A stretch of DNA of 64,000 nucleotides from Phosphoribacter sp037045045 (GTDB lineage: Bacteria > Actinomycetota > Actinomycetes > Actinomycetales > Dermatophilaceae): the NCBI GenBank assembly GCA_037045045.1, contig JBAOHL010000003.1:62001-126000 (forward strand). The letters are read 5' to 3'. Both the position numbers and the translations under genes were made by a program. This document shows, one piece after another, positions 1 through 8,620 of this stretch (the stretch's first letter is position 1; each line of letters opens with the position of its first letter). The notes beneath the pieces are model-generated. The model did not search any database. It was not told the DNA's origin and saw only the letters and a list, made by a program, of their open reading frames with translations.

Positions 1-68
1 CCGGCGCCCGGACCGGTCGCGAGGTCTAAGGCCAGGCTCGAGCCACCTGTGCCTGACCGGCCGCGAAG

Positions 69-995
69 TTAGTCGCTGGTCGGGGCCGGCTCGAGTTCGG
101 CGGCGACCTCGTCGAGCCGGTCGAGGAACCATCGATGACCCGGGTCGGACTCACGGTGGTCGGCGTACCAGTACCCCTCGGCGAGGACGACCTCACCGAA
201 CGGAGCGGGCACGACGAGCAGCCGCTCGTCGACACAGTGCCGCCGGGCGAGGCGCTCTGGCAGGATGGCGACCATCCCGGTGCCGCCGACGACGTGCGGC
301 AGGGGCAACCACCCGCTGACGAGCACGGCGATCTTGCGCTCGACGTTGAGTTCCCCGATGACCCGGTCTGCCGGGGTGAGGTTGCCGCGACCGAAGGTGG
401 CCACCGCATGGGGCAGGTCGCGCAGGGCCTCCAGGGACAGGTGCCCGTCGCGCACCGCCGGGTTGGACCGGTCGACGAGACACACCATCCGGTCGCGGAA
501 GAACGGCATCGACACGCCCGGGAACCCGTAGCCGAGCGGCCCGATCATCACGTCGTATTCGACGAGCACCCGTTCCGAGCCACGAACGTCCGCCGGCAGC
601 GGGTCGATCTCCATCCGGACCTCGGGCGCGAGCGCGTTGACCCGGGCCAACAACGAGGCGTGCACCACGGACAGGGCGTAGTCGCTCATCGTCAGTCGAA
701 AGACCCGGTCGCTGGTCTGCGGCTCGAACGTCGCCTCCACTTGCAGCGCGGCCCGGATGAGCCGCAGCGCCTCCTGGACCTCGGGGAGCAATTCCCGGGC
801 CAGCGGCGTGAGCTCGAAGTCGCGCCCGTTGCGCACGAGCAGTTCGTCGTCGAAGTGTCGGCGCAACCGCCCGAGCGCGCCGCTCATCGCGGGTTGGCTC
901 ATCTCCAGGCGGCGTCCGGCCCGGGTGACGTTGCCCTCCTCGAGGAGCACCTTGAGGGCGACCAGCAGGTTGAGGTCCGACCCGCCCAGAGACAC
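69..995 (-). CDS. LysR-family transcriptional regulator (paralogue 1)
   Basis: This is a 308-residue DNA-binding regulator of the LysR type. It has an N-terminal winged helix-turn-helix (DLNLLVAL, then SQPAMSGALGRLRRHF, residues about 7-60) and a C-terminal effector-binding half. I start it at GTG 995 because a perfect AAGGAGG lies 6 nt upstream. The open frame continues upstream, but the added residues do not look like family sequence. It is divergent from, and clearly paralogous to, the regulator at 1137: both carry the same MSQPAMSGAL recognition helix and a DLLVRNGR/ELLVRNGR strand. The DLNLLVAL...RNGR pattern resembles the NodD/NahR/LinR-like branch of LysR proteins. The effector is unknown; targets probably include the shared intergenic region. 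Confidence 0.9.
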   Translation of the reverse strand: MSLGGSDLNLLVALKVLLEEGNVTRAGRRLEMSQPAMSGALGRLRRHFDDELLVRNGRDFELTPLARELLPEVQEALRLIRAALQVEATFEPQTSDRVFRLTMSDYALSVVHASLLARVNALAPEVRMEIDPLPADVRGSERVLVEYDVMIGPLGYGFPGVSMPFFRDRMVCLVDRSNPAVRDGHLSLEALRDLPHAVATFGRGNLTPADRVIGELNVERKIAVLVSGWLPLPHVVGGTGMVAILPERLARRHCVDERLLVVPAPFGEVVLAEGYWYADHRESDPGHRWFLDRLDEVAAELEPAPTSD

Positions 996-1025
996 TGGCC
1001 GCCTCCTTGCCGCCATATCCGGAGC

Positions 1026-1047
1026 CCACCCGCCGGAGGGCGGGTGG
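1026..1047. promoter_or_regulatory. 9-bp perfect inverted repeat between divergent LysR genes
   Basis: CCACCCGCC (1026-1034) and GGCGGGTGG (1039-1047) form a perfect palindrome with a 4-nt spacer in the 141-bp gap between the two LysR starts. It may be a dyad operator for one or both regulators or an RNA stem in a 5' leader. The sequence alone does not decide. Confidence 0.4.
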
Positions 1048-1136
1048 TCCTCGATCCGAAGGCTAGTCAATGACCCTGTCCGCGAGGGGGCGAACGCCTA
1101 GGATGTCAACACCCCCGGCGGCAAGGAGGGGCTCGG

Positions 1137-2081
1137 GTGACCGGACGGGTCCGCAGCGTCGACGCCAATCTCCTGCTGGCGCTGCACGCTCTCCTGGAGG
1201 AACGCAACCTCACCCACGCCGGCGCTCGCATGACGATGAGTCAGCCGGCGATGAGCGGAGCGCTCGCCCGCCTACGCCGACACTTCGACGACGATCTGCT
1301 CGTGCGAAACGGTCGGGAGTTCGACCTCACCCCCCTCGCCGCTCGGCTGCGCCCCATGGTCAGCGAGGCCGTCGAGGCATCCGAGCGACTCCTCGGCTCG
1401 GCGCGGGAGTTCGTGCCCGGCCGCCATCCCAAGACGTTCACGGTGAGCCTCACCGAGTTCACGATGACCGTCCTGGCCGAACCGCTGAGCCAGGCCCTCG
1501 CGGAGCGCGCCCCCAACGTCACGGTGGCCTTCGACGCGATCCCCATCCGGCGCGACCAAATCGACGGGCTGCTCATGCGGCGCGACCTCATCGTCGGACC
1601 GCTGGGATTCGACCTGCCCGGGCGGTTCCAGCCGCTGTTCAGCGACCGCCTCGTCTGCGTGGTGAGCGCCGACAACCCCCGCATCGTGGACGGCCAGCTC
1701 ACCATCGACGACCTTCGCACGATGCCCCACGCGTTGGCGAATGTCCTCGCTGGTGGCACCTCACGGCGACCGCTGGAATCGGCCTTCGAGTTGGCCGACG
1801 TCGTCCCACGCTCGCCGGTCCTCGTCTCGAACCTGTTGGCCCTGCCGTATGCCGTGAGCGGCACCGATATGTGCGCGTTCATCCCCAGCCGGCTGGCGGT
1901 CCGCACGAGCAAGATCCTCGGGCTGACCGTCGTCGACACACCGCTCATTCCGGTCGACATCGTCGAGGCCGCGCACTGGCACCCGCGCCGTTCCCAGGAC
2001 CCGTCGGGGATCTGGCTGCGTGAGTTGCTCTACGACGTCGCCGTCGAACTCGAGGACGCCCGCGAGCAGCCGGACACCTGA
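1137..2081 (+). CDS. LysR-family transcriptional regulator (paralogue 2)
   Basis: A 314-residue LysR regulator with an N-terminal HTH (residues about 6-65, including MTMSQPAMSGALARLRRHF) and a periplasmic-binding-protein-like effector domain. The GTG start at 1137 sits behind AAGGAGG with a 7-nt spacer, using the same ggcaaggagg leader as the divergent paralogue. The two proteins share the recognition helix almost residue for residue, so they may recognise related or identical operators. The FAH/SDR pair 60 bp downstream on the same strand is the nearest candidate target. Confidence 0.9.
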   Translation: MTGRVRSVDANLLLALHALLEERNLTHAGARMTMSQPAMSGALARLRRHFDDDLLVRNGREFDLTPLAARLRPMVSEAVEASERLLGSAREFVPGRHPKTFTVSLTEFTMTVLAEPLSQALAERAPNVTVAFDAIPIRRDQIDGLLMRRDLIVGPLGFDLPGRFQPLFSDRLVCVVSADNPRIVDGQLTIDDLRTMPHALANVLAGGTSRRPLESAFELADVVPRSPVLVSNLLALPYAVSGTDMCAFIPSRLAVRTSKILGLTVVDTPLIPVDIVEAAHWHPRRSQDPSGIWLRELLYDVAVELEDAREQPDT

Positions 2082-2127
2082 TCCCAGCCATCCCCGTTGT
2101 CGATTGGGCACCCGCCCCGGGCCGGCA

Positions 2128-2133
2128 TACATT
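2128..2133 (+). promoter_or_regulatory. Putative leaderless promoter -10 box (TACATT)
   Basis: TACATT lies 7 nt before the GTG start of the FAH gene, and no Shine-Dalgarno is visible. The TAC of the box is the end of a GGCATAC octamer core at 2124-2130. I found no convincing -35. Confidence 0.4.
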
Positions 2134-2140
2134 CGCGCAC

Positions 2141-3130
2141 GTGCATGCCTACCTCCCCGCCGACCCCGATGTCTGGTCGATCGGGACGTTCCGGTGGCCG
2201 CCCGGGGACCGCGGGTCGGGGCTGGCCAAGGCCGGCTGGGTCCGCCGACTGCCTGGGGAGCCCTCGGTCGACGCGCTGCTCGCGGACTGGGGCACCGCGA
2301 GCGAACGGCTGGCCGCGTGGGCGGTCGACGCGGGCGCCGAGTGGGTGGACCAGACCGACCTCGTCCCGCTCGCGCCGTGGACCCCTGGACAGGTCCTGCA
2401 AGCCGGGGCGAACTACCGCAAGCACGTCGTCGACATCATCGTCAGCGAACGCGCCGACGACACCCAAGGCCGGTCCGAGGAGGAGAAGCGCGCCTACGGA
2501 GAGGCCCTCATGGCCCGTCGGGCCGCAGAGGGTGACCCCTACGTCTTCCTCGGCACGGCCGGCGCGATGACGGGGGCAACGGGTGACATCGAGCTGACCG
2601 TGCGACCGGAGGCCAAGGACGACTGGGAGCTCGAACTCGGGGTGGTCCTCGGTCGGGGTGGGCGCTTCGTCGACGTCGCCGATGCCATGGACCTCGTCGC
2701 CGGCTACACCGTCGTCAACGACATCACGAGCCGAGACCTGGTGTACCGGCCGGATCTGCCCAAGATCGGCACGGACTGGCTCGCGGCGAAGAACGCGCCG
2801 ACGTTCCTGCCCACCGGCCCGGTCATCGTGCCCGCCGAGTTCGTCCCCGACCCCACCGCCCTGCGCGTCGTCCTCGCCCACAACGGAGTCGTCCGCCAGG
2901 ACGAGTCGGTGAGCGACATGATCTTCGGGATCCCTCGGCTGATCGCCTACGCCTCGACGCTGCTGCGGCTGGCCCCCGGCGATCTGCTGCTCACCGGCTC
3001 GCCTGCCGGCAACGGAGCGCACTACGGCATCAGCTTGTCCCCGGGCGACCTGCTCGTCGGCGAGATCACCGGACTGGGGCGCCAACGCAACCGCTGCGTC
3101 GCGGTCGGTATGCCGGTGGGCCGCGCATGA
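2141..3130 (+). CDS. Fumarylacetoacetate hydrolase family protein
   Basis: A 329-residue member of the FAH superfamily, which hydrolyses or isomerises acylpyruvates and 2-hydroxy-dienedioates at the end of aromatic and alicyclic degradation routes. The C-terminal catalytic fold begins near residue 80 (QAGANYRKHV). It shows the metal-binding E-x-E in DWELELGVVLGRG (about residues 168-178), the D of VVNDITSRD, the K in WLAAKNAPTF and the LLTGSPAGNG loop. A 70-residue N-terminal region precedes it, as is usual. The start is GTG 2141, apparently leaderless. Its stop overlaps the following SDR start by 4 nt (ATGA), so the two are translationally coupled. The substrate is not predictable; fumarylpyruvate, acylpyruvate or a sugar-acid derivative are all possible. 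Confidence 0.88.
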   Translation: MHAYLPADPDVWSIGTFRWPPGDRGSGLAKAGWVRRLPGEPSVDALLADWGTASERLAAWAVDAGAEWVDQTDLVPLAPWTPGQVLQAGANYRKHVVDIIVSERADDTQGRSEEEKRAYGEALMARRAAEGDPYVFLGTAGAMTGATGDIELTVRPEAKDDWELELGVVLGRGGRFVDVADAMDLVAGYTVVNDITSRDLVYRPDLPKIGTDWLAAKNAPTFLPTGPVIVPAEFVPDPTALRVVLAHNGVVRQDESVSDMIFGIPRLIAYASTLLRLAPGDLLLTGSPAGNGAHYGISLSPGDLLVGEITGLGRQRNRCVAVGMPVGRA

Positions 3131-3945
3131 GGCTCGCCGGCAAGACCGTCGTCGTCACCGGCGCCGCGCAGGGGCAGGGCGCCGCCGAGGCGCTGCTCGC
3201 CGCGGCAGAGGGGGCCCTGGTGGTGGCCACCGACATCCTCGACGACCAGGGAACCGAGCTGGCGACGCGCGCCTCCCAGGTGGCCGGCCGGATCGAGTAC
3301 CGACACCTCGACGTCACCGACGAGACCCAATGGCAGGCGCTCGCCGACGAGTTGGCCAGCCGCGGGATCGCGGTTCACGGGCTGGTGAACAACGCCGGCA
3401 TTCCGCATCGAGCGAGGCTCGGCGAGGTCACCGTCGCGGGCTGGCGGCATACCCACGACGTCAACGTCATCGGCCCGCTGCTGGCCATCCAGCGCCTCGG
3501 ACCGGTGTTCGCCGACGGCGCCTCGATCGTCAACGTCGGGTCGGCCGCCGCGCTGACCGGTCACCACACGATCGCTTACACGACGAGCAAGTGGGCATTG
3601 CGGGGGTTGAGTCGAGCCGCCGCGGTGGAATTGGGTCCACGCGGCATTCGGGTCAACACCGTGCACCCCGGGCTCATCGATACCCCCATGATGTCCGGCG
3701 CCAGCCCCGACTTCGTCCGCGCGCACCTCGCGCAAACCCCCGCCGGCCGGGCCGGCACCCCGCAGGAGGTCGCCGAGGTCGTCGTCTTCCTGCTCAGCGA
3801 CGCAGCGGCATACGTCAACGGCGTGGACCTGCCCGTCGACGGCGGGTTCACCGCGCACGGGGGCAGCAAGCCGATCAGCGACGCCCTGCGCGCCGTGGCG
3901 ACCCCCGAGGGTCCGGGCCGGCCGGACCGGCCCGAACCGGGCTAG
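3127..3945 (+). CDS. Short-chain dehydrogenase/reductase
   Basis: A 272-residue classical SDR. The cofactor motif TGAAQGQGAAEALL is near residue 11, ATDILDD follows, then NNAG, the catalytic S of NVGSAAALTGHH, and the YTTSK active-site Y/K pair. The PGLIDTPMM segment and a C-terminal VNGVDLPVDGG strand complete the fold. The ATDI acidic residue after beta-2 favours NAD(H). It overlaps the FAH gene by 4 nt and probably acts in the same pathway, oxidising a hydroxy intermediate. Its TAG stop lies in CTAG at 3942-3945, and the converging transporter permease gene ends on the same four bases, also with TAG. Confidence 0.88.
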   Translation: MRLAGKTVVVTGAAQGQGAAEALLAAAEGALVVATDILDDQGTELATRASQVAGRIEYRHLDVTDETQWQALADELASRGIAVHGLVNNAGIPHRARLGEVTVAGWRHTHDVNVIGPLLAIQRLGPVFADGASIVNVGSAAALTGHHTIAYTTSKWALRGLSRAAAVELGPRGIRVNTVHPGLIDTPMMSGASPDFVRAHLAQTPAGRAGTPQEVAEVVVFLLSDAAAYVNGVDLPVDGGFTAHGGSKPISDALRAVATPEGPGRPDRPEPG

Positions 3946-5006
3946 CGGGTGCCCGGCCGAGCCCGGCCGAGGTAGCTCGAGAGCCCGACCGCAGCCAGCA
4001 GCGCGGCACCGTTGAAGACCGGGCTGACCCAGGCCTGGGCGCCGGCCAAGGTGAGGCCGCTGACGCTGGCCGACACGAAGAGCAGGCCGATGATCGTCCC
4101 GACGACGTTGAAGAAGCCCGGACGGACCGACGTCGCACCGAGGAAGGCGGCGGCCAGCGCGGGGAACAGCAGGCTGTTGCCGCTGTCAGCGGTGGCGCTG
4201 CCGGTCCGGGCGAGTTGCAGGACGCCGACGATGGCACTCAAGAGCCCGGCCAGCACGAAGGACAGCAGGACGTACTTGTTGACCCGGATGCCGACGAGTT
4301 CGGCCGCACGGGGGTTGGCGCCGATGGCGTAGAGGGACCGGCCGTAGGGGGTGTGGACGAACATGTACCAGAGCGCCACGGCGACGAGGACGACGACGTA
4401 GACGACCCGCGGGAGCCCGAACCAGGTGTCCGAACCGAAGGCGACGAGGTCCGGCGAGATGCCCGCAAGGATGGTCTGGCCGCCGGTGTACCACTGGATG
4501 ATGCCGCCGAGCAGAGTGGCCACACCCAGCGTGGTGACGAACGAGTTGAGCTTGTACTTCGTGACGAGCAGACCGTTGAAGGAGCCGATCACCACGCCGA
4601 TGACGAGGCACGCCAGCACGGCCGCCCACAACGGCAGGTGTTGACGGGACATCAACCCCGCGGCGGCGACCGTGCACGTGGCCGAGACCGCCCCCAGGGA
4701 GAAGTCGAAGTACCCGCTGACGAGCGGGAGGATCGCCGCCAGGGCCAGCAAGGCGACCGTTGCCTGGTTGCCGAGCAGGACCGAGAGGTTGGCCGGCGAG
4801 ACGAAGGTCTCCCGGCTGACCGGGAGGATGGAAAAGAAGGCCACCACGACGACGAGCAGCATGAGCAGCGCATTCGCCTCGAGGCGGCTGCGCCACCGGC
4901 GGTCCCCGGCCCGCGGCGCGGCGGGTGCGGCCGACGGGTCCTCGCCGACGGCCGATGGCTCGGACGCATCCTGCGCAGGGGTCGGCTTGTCGGTCGATGC
5001 ACTCAT
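3942..5006 (-). CDS. ABC transporter permease, RbsC/BPD-2 (sugar) type
   Basis: A 354-residue inner-membrane permease of the ribose/xylose type (BPD_transp_2 family), with about 8-10 hydrophobic segments. Family patches are visible, such as ILPLVSGYFDFSLGAVSA, GLLVTKYKLNSFVTTLGVATLLGG and the RSLYAIGANPRAAELVGIRV loop that couples to the ATPase. A hydrophilic 40-residue N-terminus precedes the first membrane helix. The ATG at 5006 overlaps the ATPase stop by 4 nt (ATGA). It is the last gene of the operon binding protein - ATPase - permease. The carried solute is unknown; neighbours suggest a small hydroxylated or carbocyclic catabolite. Confidence 0.9.
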   Translation of the reverse strand: MSASTDKPTPAQDASEPSAVGEDPSAAPAAPRAGDRRWRSRLEANALLMLLVVVVAFFSILPVSRETFVSPANLSVLLGNQATVALLALAAILPLVSGYFDFSLGAVSATCTVAAAGLMSRQHLPLWAAVLACLVIGVVIGSFNGLLVTKYKLNSFVTTLGVATLLGGIIQWYTGGQTILAGISPDLVAFGSDTWFGLPRVVYVVVLVAVALWYMFVHTPYGRSLYAIGANPRAAELVGIRVNKYVLLSFVLAGLLSAIVGVLQLARTGSATADSGNSLLFPALAAAFLGATSVRPGFFNVVGTIIGLLFVSASVSGLTLAGAQAWVSPVFNGAALLAAVGLSSYLGRARPGTR

Positions 5007-6583
5007 GACGGCACTCCGGCGGTGGGCGAGGACGACTGGGTAGCTGCGGTGAGGTTGTCGGGTTCGAGCTGATCGCCGCGCAGTTCGGTGGCCACCCGCC
5101 CGTTGCGCAGGACGACGACCCGGTCGCACAGCGAGCACAACTCGACGAAGTCCGAGGAACTGACGACGACCGCCGTGCCCTCCGCGGCAGTGCGGCGCAC
5201 GGTGTCGTAGATCTCCTTGCGGGACATGACGTCGACGCCCTGGGTGGGCTCGTCGAGCAGCAGCAGCCGAGGATTGCGTTGCAGCCAGCGCGCGAGGATG
5301 GCCTTCTGCTGGTTGCCACCGGACAGCGAGGTCATCACCGAGTCCTGGGACTGGGTCTTGACGGCATAGTCGGCGATGAGCCGACCGGTGGCATCGCGTT
5401 CGGCCTTCTTCGACATCCCGGTCGGTCCCCAGTAGCGGCGCAAAACCGACGAGGAGAGGTTCTCGCGGACCGTGAGATCCATGAAGACCGACTCCCCGAC
5501 GCGGTCCTCGGGGACGTATCCGACGCCGCGACCCATCCTCGTCTTGACGTCTTCGCGGCCGTTCTGGGCCTTCCCGTCGATTTCGATGGTCCCCGAGGCC
5601 GGGGCGTGTTGTCCGAACACGGTCTTGAGCAGCGAGGTCCGCCCACTGCCCACGAGCCCGGTGACCCCGACGATCTCCCCGGAGCGCACCGTGAGGTCGG
5701 CTCCGCGTAACGGCCCGGAGACGAGGTCCCGGACGTGCAGGACCGGGGCGGCCGCGCTGTCGATCCGGTCGCGGATCCGGCTCTCGTCGTCCTGGGCCTC
5801 GAGGGTCTTGACGAGCTCTCGTCCGGACATCAGGGCGATGACCTCGTCCTCGGTCGGCGAGGAGTCCACGAGGGTCGCCACGGTGCGCCCGTCCCGAAAG
5901 ACGGTGACGTCGTGGGCCACCGACAGGACCTCCTGCATTCGGTGGCTCACCATGAGCACGGTGTCGCCCTGATCGGCCCGACGCCGCACCGCCTGCAGCA
6001 GGACTTCGGATTCGTGCTGGGGCAGGGTCGCGGTGGGCTCGTCGAGCACGAGCACGCCGTGTTCGTCGGTGTCCTCGTGGATGTCCTGGAGGGCACGCGC
6101 GATGGCCACCATGGTCCGTTGGGCCGGCCGAAGTTCGCCGGCCGGAGTCCTCGGCGTCGCGGGGATCTCGAACCGGTCGAGCAGTTGGGCGACCCGTGAG
6201 TGCAGGGCCCGCCAGTCGATGCCACCGAGGCGGGTCCGCGGCCAGCCGGCGTCGAGGGCGAAGTTCTCCGCGACGGACAGCTCGTTGAAGATGCCGAGAT
6301 CCTGGTGGACGAACCGCAGCCCGGCCGCGCGACCGGCCTTGGCGTCATAGTCCTCGACGGCCCACTGTCGGGGTCCGACGTGCACCGTTCCCGCGTCGGC
6401 GTCGTAGACGCCGGCGAGAATCTTGATGGCCGTGGACTTACCCGAACCGTTGCCCCCGAGCAGCGCGTGGACGGTCCCGCGGCGCAACGCCAGGTTGGCG
6501 CCGTCGAGGGCCAGCGTGGCTCCGAACCGCTTGCTCATGCCGACCAGGCGGACCGCAGCGTCCTGCTGGGCGGGTGGGCTCAT
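5003..6583 (-). CDS. Sugar-type ABC transporter ATPase (RbsA/MglA-like, two ABC domains)
   Basis: A 526-residue tandem ATPase that energises the adjacent RbsC-like permease. Domain 1 (residues about 10-245) has Walker A GGNGSGKST and Walker B VLVLDEPTATL, with a degenerate signature (GELRPAQR instead of LSGGQ). Domain 2 (about 265-510) has the degenerate P-loop GLVGSGRTS typical of RbsA proteins, an intact SLSGGNQQK signature and LLLLDEPTQGVD. GTG 6586 directly precedes ATG 6583; I prefer the ATG because GAGG then sits 5 nt upstream. It is separated from the upstream binding-protein gene by a strong hairpin. Confidence 0.92.
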   Translation of the reverse strand: MSPPAQQDAAVRLVGMSKRFGATLALDGANLALRRGTVHALLGGNGSGKSTAIKILAGVYDADAGTVHVGPRQWAVEDYDAKAGRAAGLRFVHQDLGIFNELSVAENFALDAGWPRTRLGGIDWRALHSRVAQLLDRFEIPATPRTPAGELRPAQRTMVAIARALQDIHEDTDEHGVLVLDEPTATLPQHESEVLLQAVRRRADQGDTVLMVSHRMQEVLSVAHDVTVFRDGRTVATLVDSSPTEDEVIALMSGRELVKTLEAQDDESRIRDRIDSAAAPVLHVRDLVSGPLRGADLTVRSGEIVGVTGLVGSGRTSLLKTVFGQHAPASGTIEIDGKAQNGREDVKTRMGRGVGYVPEDRVGESVFMDLTVRENLSSSVLRRYWGPTGMSKKAERDATGRLIADYAVKTQSQDSVMTSLSGGNQQKAILARWLQRNPRLLLLDEPTQGVDVMSRKEIYDTVRRTAAEGTAVVVSSSDFVELCSLCDRVVVLRNGRVATELRGDQLEPDNLTAATQSSSPTAGVPS

Positions 6584-6599
6584 CACGACCTCACGTTCT

Positions 6600-6645
6600 G
6601 CTCGCCTCGGAGGCGACCGAGTGCAGTGGCGCCTCCGAGGCGAGC
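6600..6645 (-). terminator. 16-bp perfect stem-loop between binding-protein and ATPase genes
   Basis: GCTCGCCTCGGAGGCG (6600-6615) pairs perfectly with 6630-6645 around a 14-nt loop. It lies within the operon, 37 nt after the binding-protein stop and about 17 nt before the ATPase start. No U-run follows. A stem here commonly attenuates transcription or protects the upstream mRNA, giving more binding protein than membrane components. That role is inferred from position. Confidence 0.6.
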
Positions 6646-6681
6646 GTAGTGACGGCCGACCTCAGCAGGCCGGCAATCGAC

Positions 6682-7845
6682 TCAGGAGAGCCCCCACAGC
6701 TTCTTGTAGGCGGCTCGGTAGTCGACCGGTCCCTCGTAGTCCTTGCCGGTGGCCGGCAGGGTGTGGTCCGCGTCGATGATGAGCATGCCGTCGCCCTGGA
6801 CCAACGGCGCCTCGCCGTTGAGCAGCCGGATGGCGGTGTCCACGGAGCCGTAGGCGCCCCACGGGGTCGCGTAACCGAGGACGGCGTTCTGGCCCTGCTT
6901 GTTGCGGACCAGGTCCATGCTCGAGGCGTCGCCGAAGCCGGTGACGACGGTCAGCGAGGCCGGGAAGCGGCCGGAGGACATGATGGCCTGCGAGATGCCT
7001 GCGAGCATCCAGCCGCCGACCGGAACCGATACCGCGTTGGCCGACGGGTTCTGCAGCAAGGCCGTCGAGAACTTCGACGCCGCGGTGTTGGCGTTGAAGT
7101 CGTTGTTGGCGATCTCGAGGTTGGACACGATCGAGCAGCCCGAGCAGGTCGCGAGTTCCTTCTTGAACCCGTCGGTGATCCACGGGCCCCACAGTGGGTC
7201 GGTGAAGGTCAGCAACAGGACCTTGGCCGTGCCGTTCGTCTTGCCGATGAGGTAGTCGGCCTGCAACTTGCCGTTGAGGTTCCAGTACTTCTCGATCGAC
7301 GTGTCGGCCAGCTGCAGCCGTTCACTCGCGAAGAGCTTCTCGCCGCCCACTGCCGTGCAGTCCGCACCGCCGCCACCGACGACCTTGATGCCAGCCGCGT
7401 TGGCTTCCTGGATCGGGGCCTTGACCGCGGGGCAGTCGATTCCCATGGGGATGATGACGTTGGCCTTGGCGCTGATGGCCTGGCGGATGCACGCACCCCA
7501 CTGGGCAGGGTTGAGCTGACCGTCGCACTTGTTGACGGTCCAGCCGACGAGCTGGCCGGCCTCCATGGCCGCGGCCGTGACGGTCGAGCACGACGGCACG
7601 GACTCGCCACAGGAGACGACCCACAGGTTCACTCCCGACTTCGGCTTGGTCGGCGTCGTCGGGGGGGCACCCATGACGCCCTTGTATGCCGTGTCGAGGG
7701 CCTGCGCGGCGCTGCCGGTGGCGGCCGAACCGCCCGCTGCCGACGTCGTCGTTGACGTGCTCGATGAACTGCTGCACGCGCCGACGGTGGCGAGCGCGAG
7801 CAGCAGGATGGCGGCGACCGCGTAATGGCGGACCCGTCCTGACAT
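6682..7845 (-). CDS. Periplasmic-type sugar-binding lipoprotein of the ABC importer
   Basis: A 387-residue solute-binding lipoprotein. The signal peptide of about 23 residues ends in VGA-C with the lipidated Cys at 24, followed by a Ser/Thr-rich linker to about residue 70. The mature part has the type-I fold of Peripla_BP_4 proteins: GVNLWVVSC strand, NVIIPMGIDCPAVK, AGIKVVGGGG, and the hinge-like VTGFGDASSM and GQNAVLGYATPWGAYG segments. It holds several cysteines (in SCGES, CST, CDG, ACI, DCP, ADC, CSGCS), an unusual number that could form disulfides. ATG 7845 is set by AGGAGG five bases upstream; the longer frame has no such signal. It is the first gene of the importer operon. Confidence 0.9.
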   Translation of the reverse strand: MSGRVRHYAVAAILLLALATVGACSSSSSTSTTTSAAGGSAATGSAAQALDTAYKGVMGAPPTTPTKPKSGVNLWVVSCGESVPSCSTVTAAAMEAGQLVGWTVNKCDGQLNPAQWGACIRQAISAKANVIIPMGIDCPAVKAPIQEANAAGIKVVGGGGADCTAVGGEKLFASERLQLADTSIEKYWNLNGKLQADYLIGKTNGTAKVLLLTFTDPLWGPWITDGFKKELATCSGCSIVSNLEIANNDFNANTAASKFSTALLQNPSANAVSVPVGGWMLAGISQAIMSSGRFPASLTVVTGFGDASSMDLVRNKQGQNAVLGYATPWGAYGSVDTAIRLLNGEAPLVQGDGMLIIDADHTLPATGKDYEGPVDYRAAYKKLWGLS

Positions 7846-7869
7846 GGTGACCTCCTGCGTACGTCGACG

Positions 7870-7890
7870 CCCGGGCGCGAACCGCCCGGG
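7870..7890. promoter_or_regulatory. Inverted repeat upstream of ABC-importer operon
   Basis: CCCGGGCG (7870-7877) and CGCCCGGG (7883-7890) form an 8-bp palindrome with a 5-nt spacer, 25 bp upstream of the binding-protein start, in the divergent gap shared with the cupin gene. It could be an operator. No regulator gene is adjacent. Confidence 0.35.
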
Positions 7891-8042
7891 TGGTGCTGGG
7901 TTGCGTCGAGTGAACCAGCGCGCGCCTCGATCGAGGGAATAGCCGACTCGCATGCCACTGATCGGAGCTGACGATGGTGGCGGTCCTTGCCAGTGCCGGG
8001 CACCTCGCGCCTGACTGGGAGCACCCCGGAACTGGAGCGAAG

Positions 8043-8585
8043 ATGCCCGCCGAATTGCGACGAGTCGTCACCGGTCACGACACCACCGGACGATCCGTCG
8101 TGCTCTCCGACGGGCCGCCCCCGGTGCGCCACGACCTGCCCGCTTCGGGAGTGTCCTTCCACGAGATCTGGCGCACGAGCGCCTCCCCCGCACCGATCGC
8201 GGCGACCGAGGACGAACCGACCGCCACGGCCCTGCGGGTCCCCCCCGATCCCGGCGGCACGAAGATCCGCGTCAACGTCTTCGCCCCGGGAACGCTCGAC
8301 GACCGGGGCCTCCAGTCTCCCGTCCACCGCACCGAGTCCGTCGACTACGGGATCGTCCTGGAGGGTGAGATCCACCTCGTCCTCGACGATTCGCAGGTCC
8401 TCTTGCGCGCCGGGGACATCGTCGTCCAGCGCGGCACCGACCATGCCTGGGCCAACCGTTCGGCGGCGCCCTGCCGGGTCGCCTTCGTCCTCGTCGACGG
8501 GCAGTTCACCGACGACCTGCGCTCCCTGCTGCCCGAGCAAGCCCTGCACACCCTGATGCGGGAGGGCCCCGAGCACAGGGGCTGA
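8043..8585 (+). CDS. Cupin-domain protein
   Basis: A 180-residue single-cupin protein. The conserved barrel covers residues about 100-165: HRTESVDYGIVLEGEIHL (motif 1, with H and E ligands) and GDIVVQRGTDHAWANRS (motif 2, with H). The N-terminal RRVVTGHD...GRSVVLSDG stretch is common in a cupin family found beside aromatic-degradation genes. I choose ATG 8043 because GGAG lies 5 nt upstream; an in-frame start at 7974 has no ribosome site and adds unlike residues. The likely role is metal-dependent chemistry or sensing of a catabolite; no reaction can be assigned. Confidence 0.85.
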   Translation: MPAELRRVVTGHDTTGRSVVLSDGPPPVRHDLPASGVSFHEIWRTSASPAPIAATEDEPTATALRVPPDPGGTKIRVNVFAPGTLDDRGLQSPVHRTESVDYGIVLEGEIHLVLDDSQVLLRAGDIVVQRGTDHAWANRSAAPCRVAFVLVDGQFTDDLRSLLPEQALHTLMREGPEHRG

Positions 8586-8620
8586 CCGGCATACCTCCTC
8601 CCCCGGGTATGCCGCCGTCG

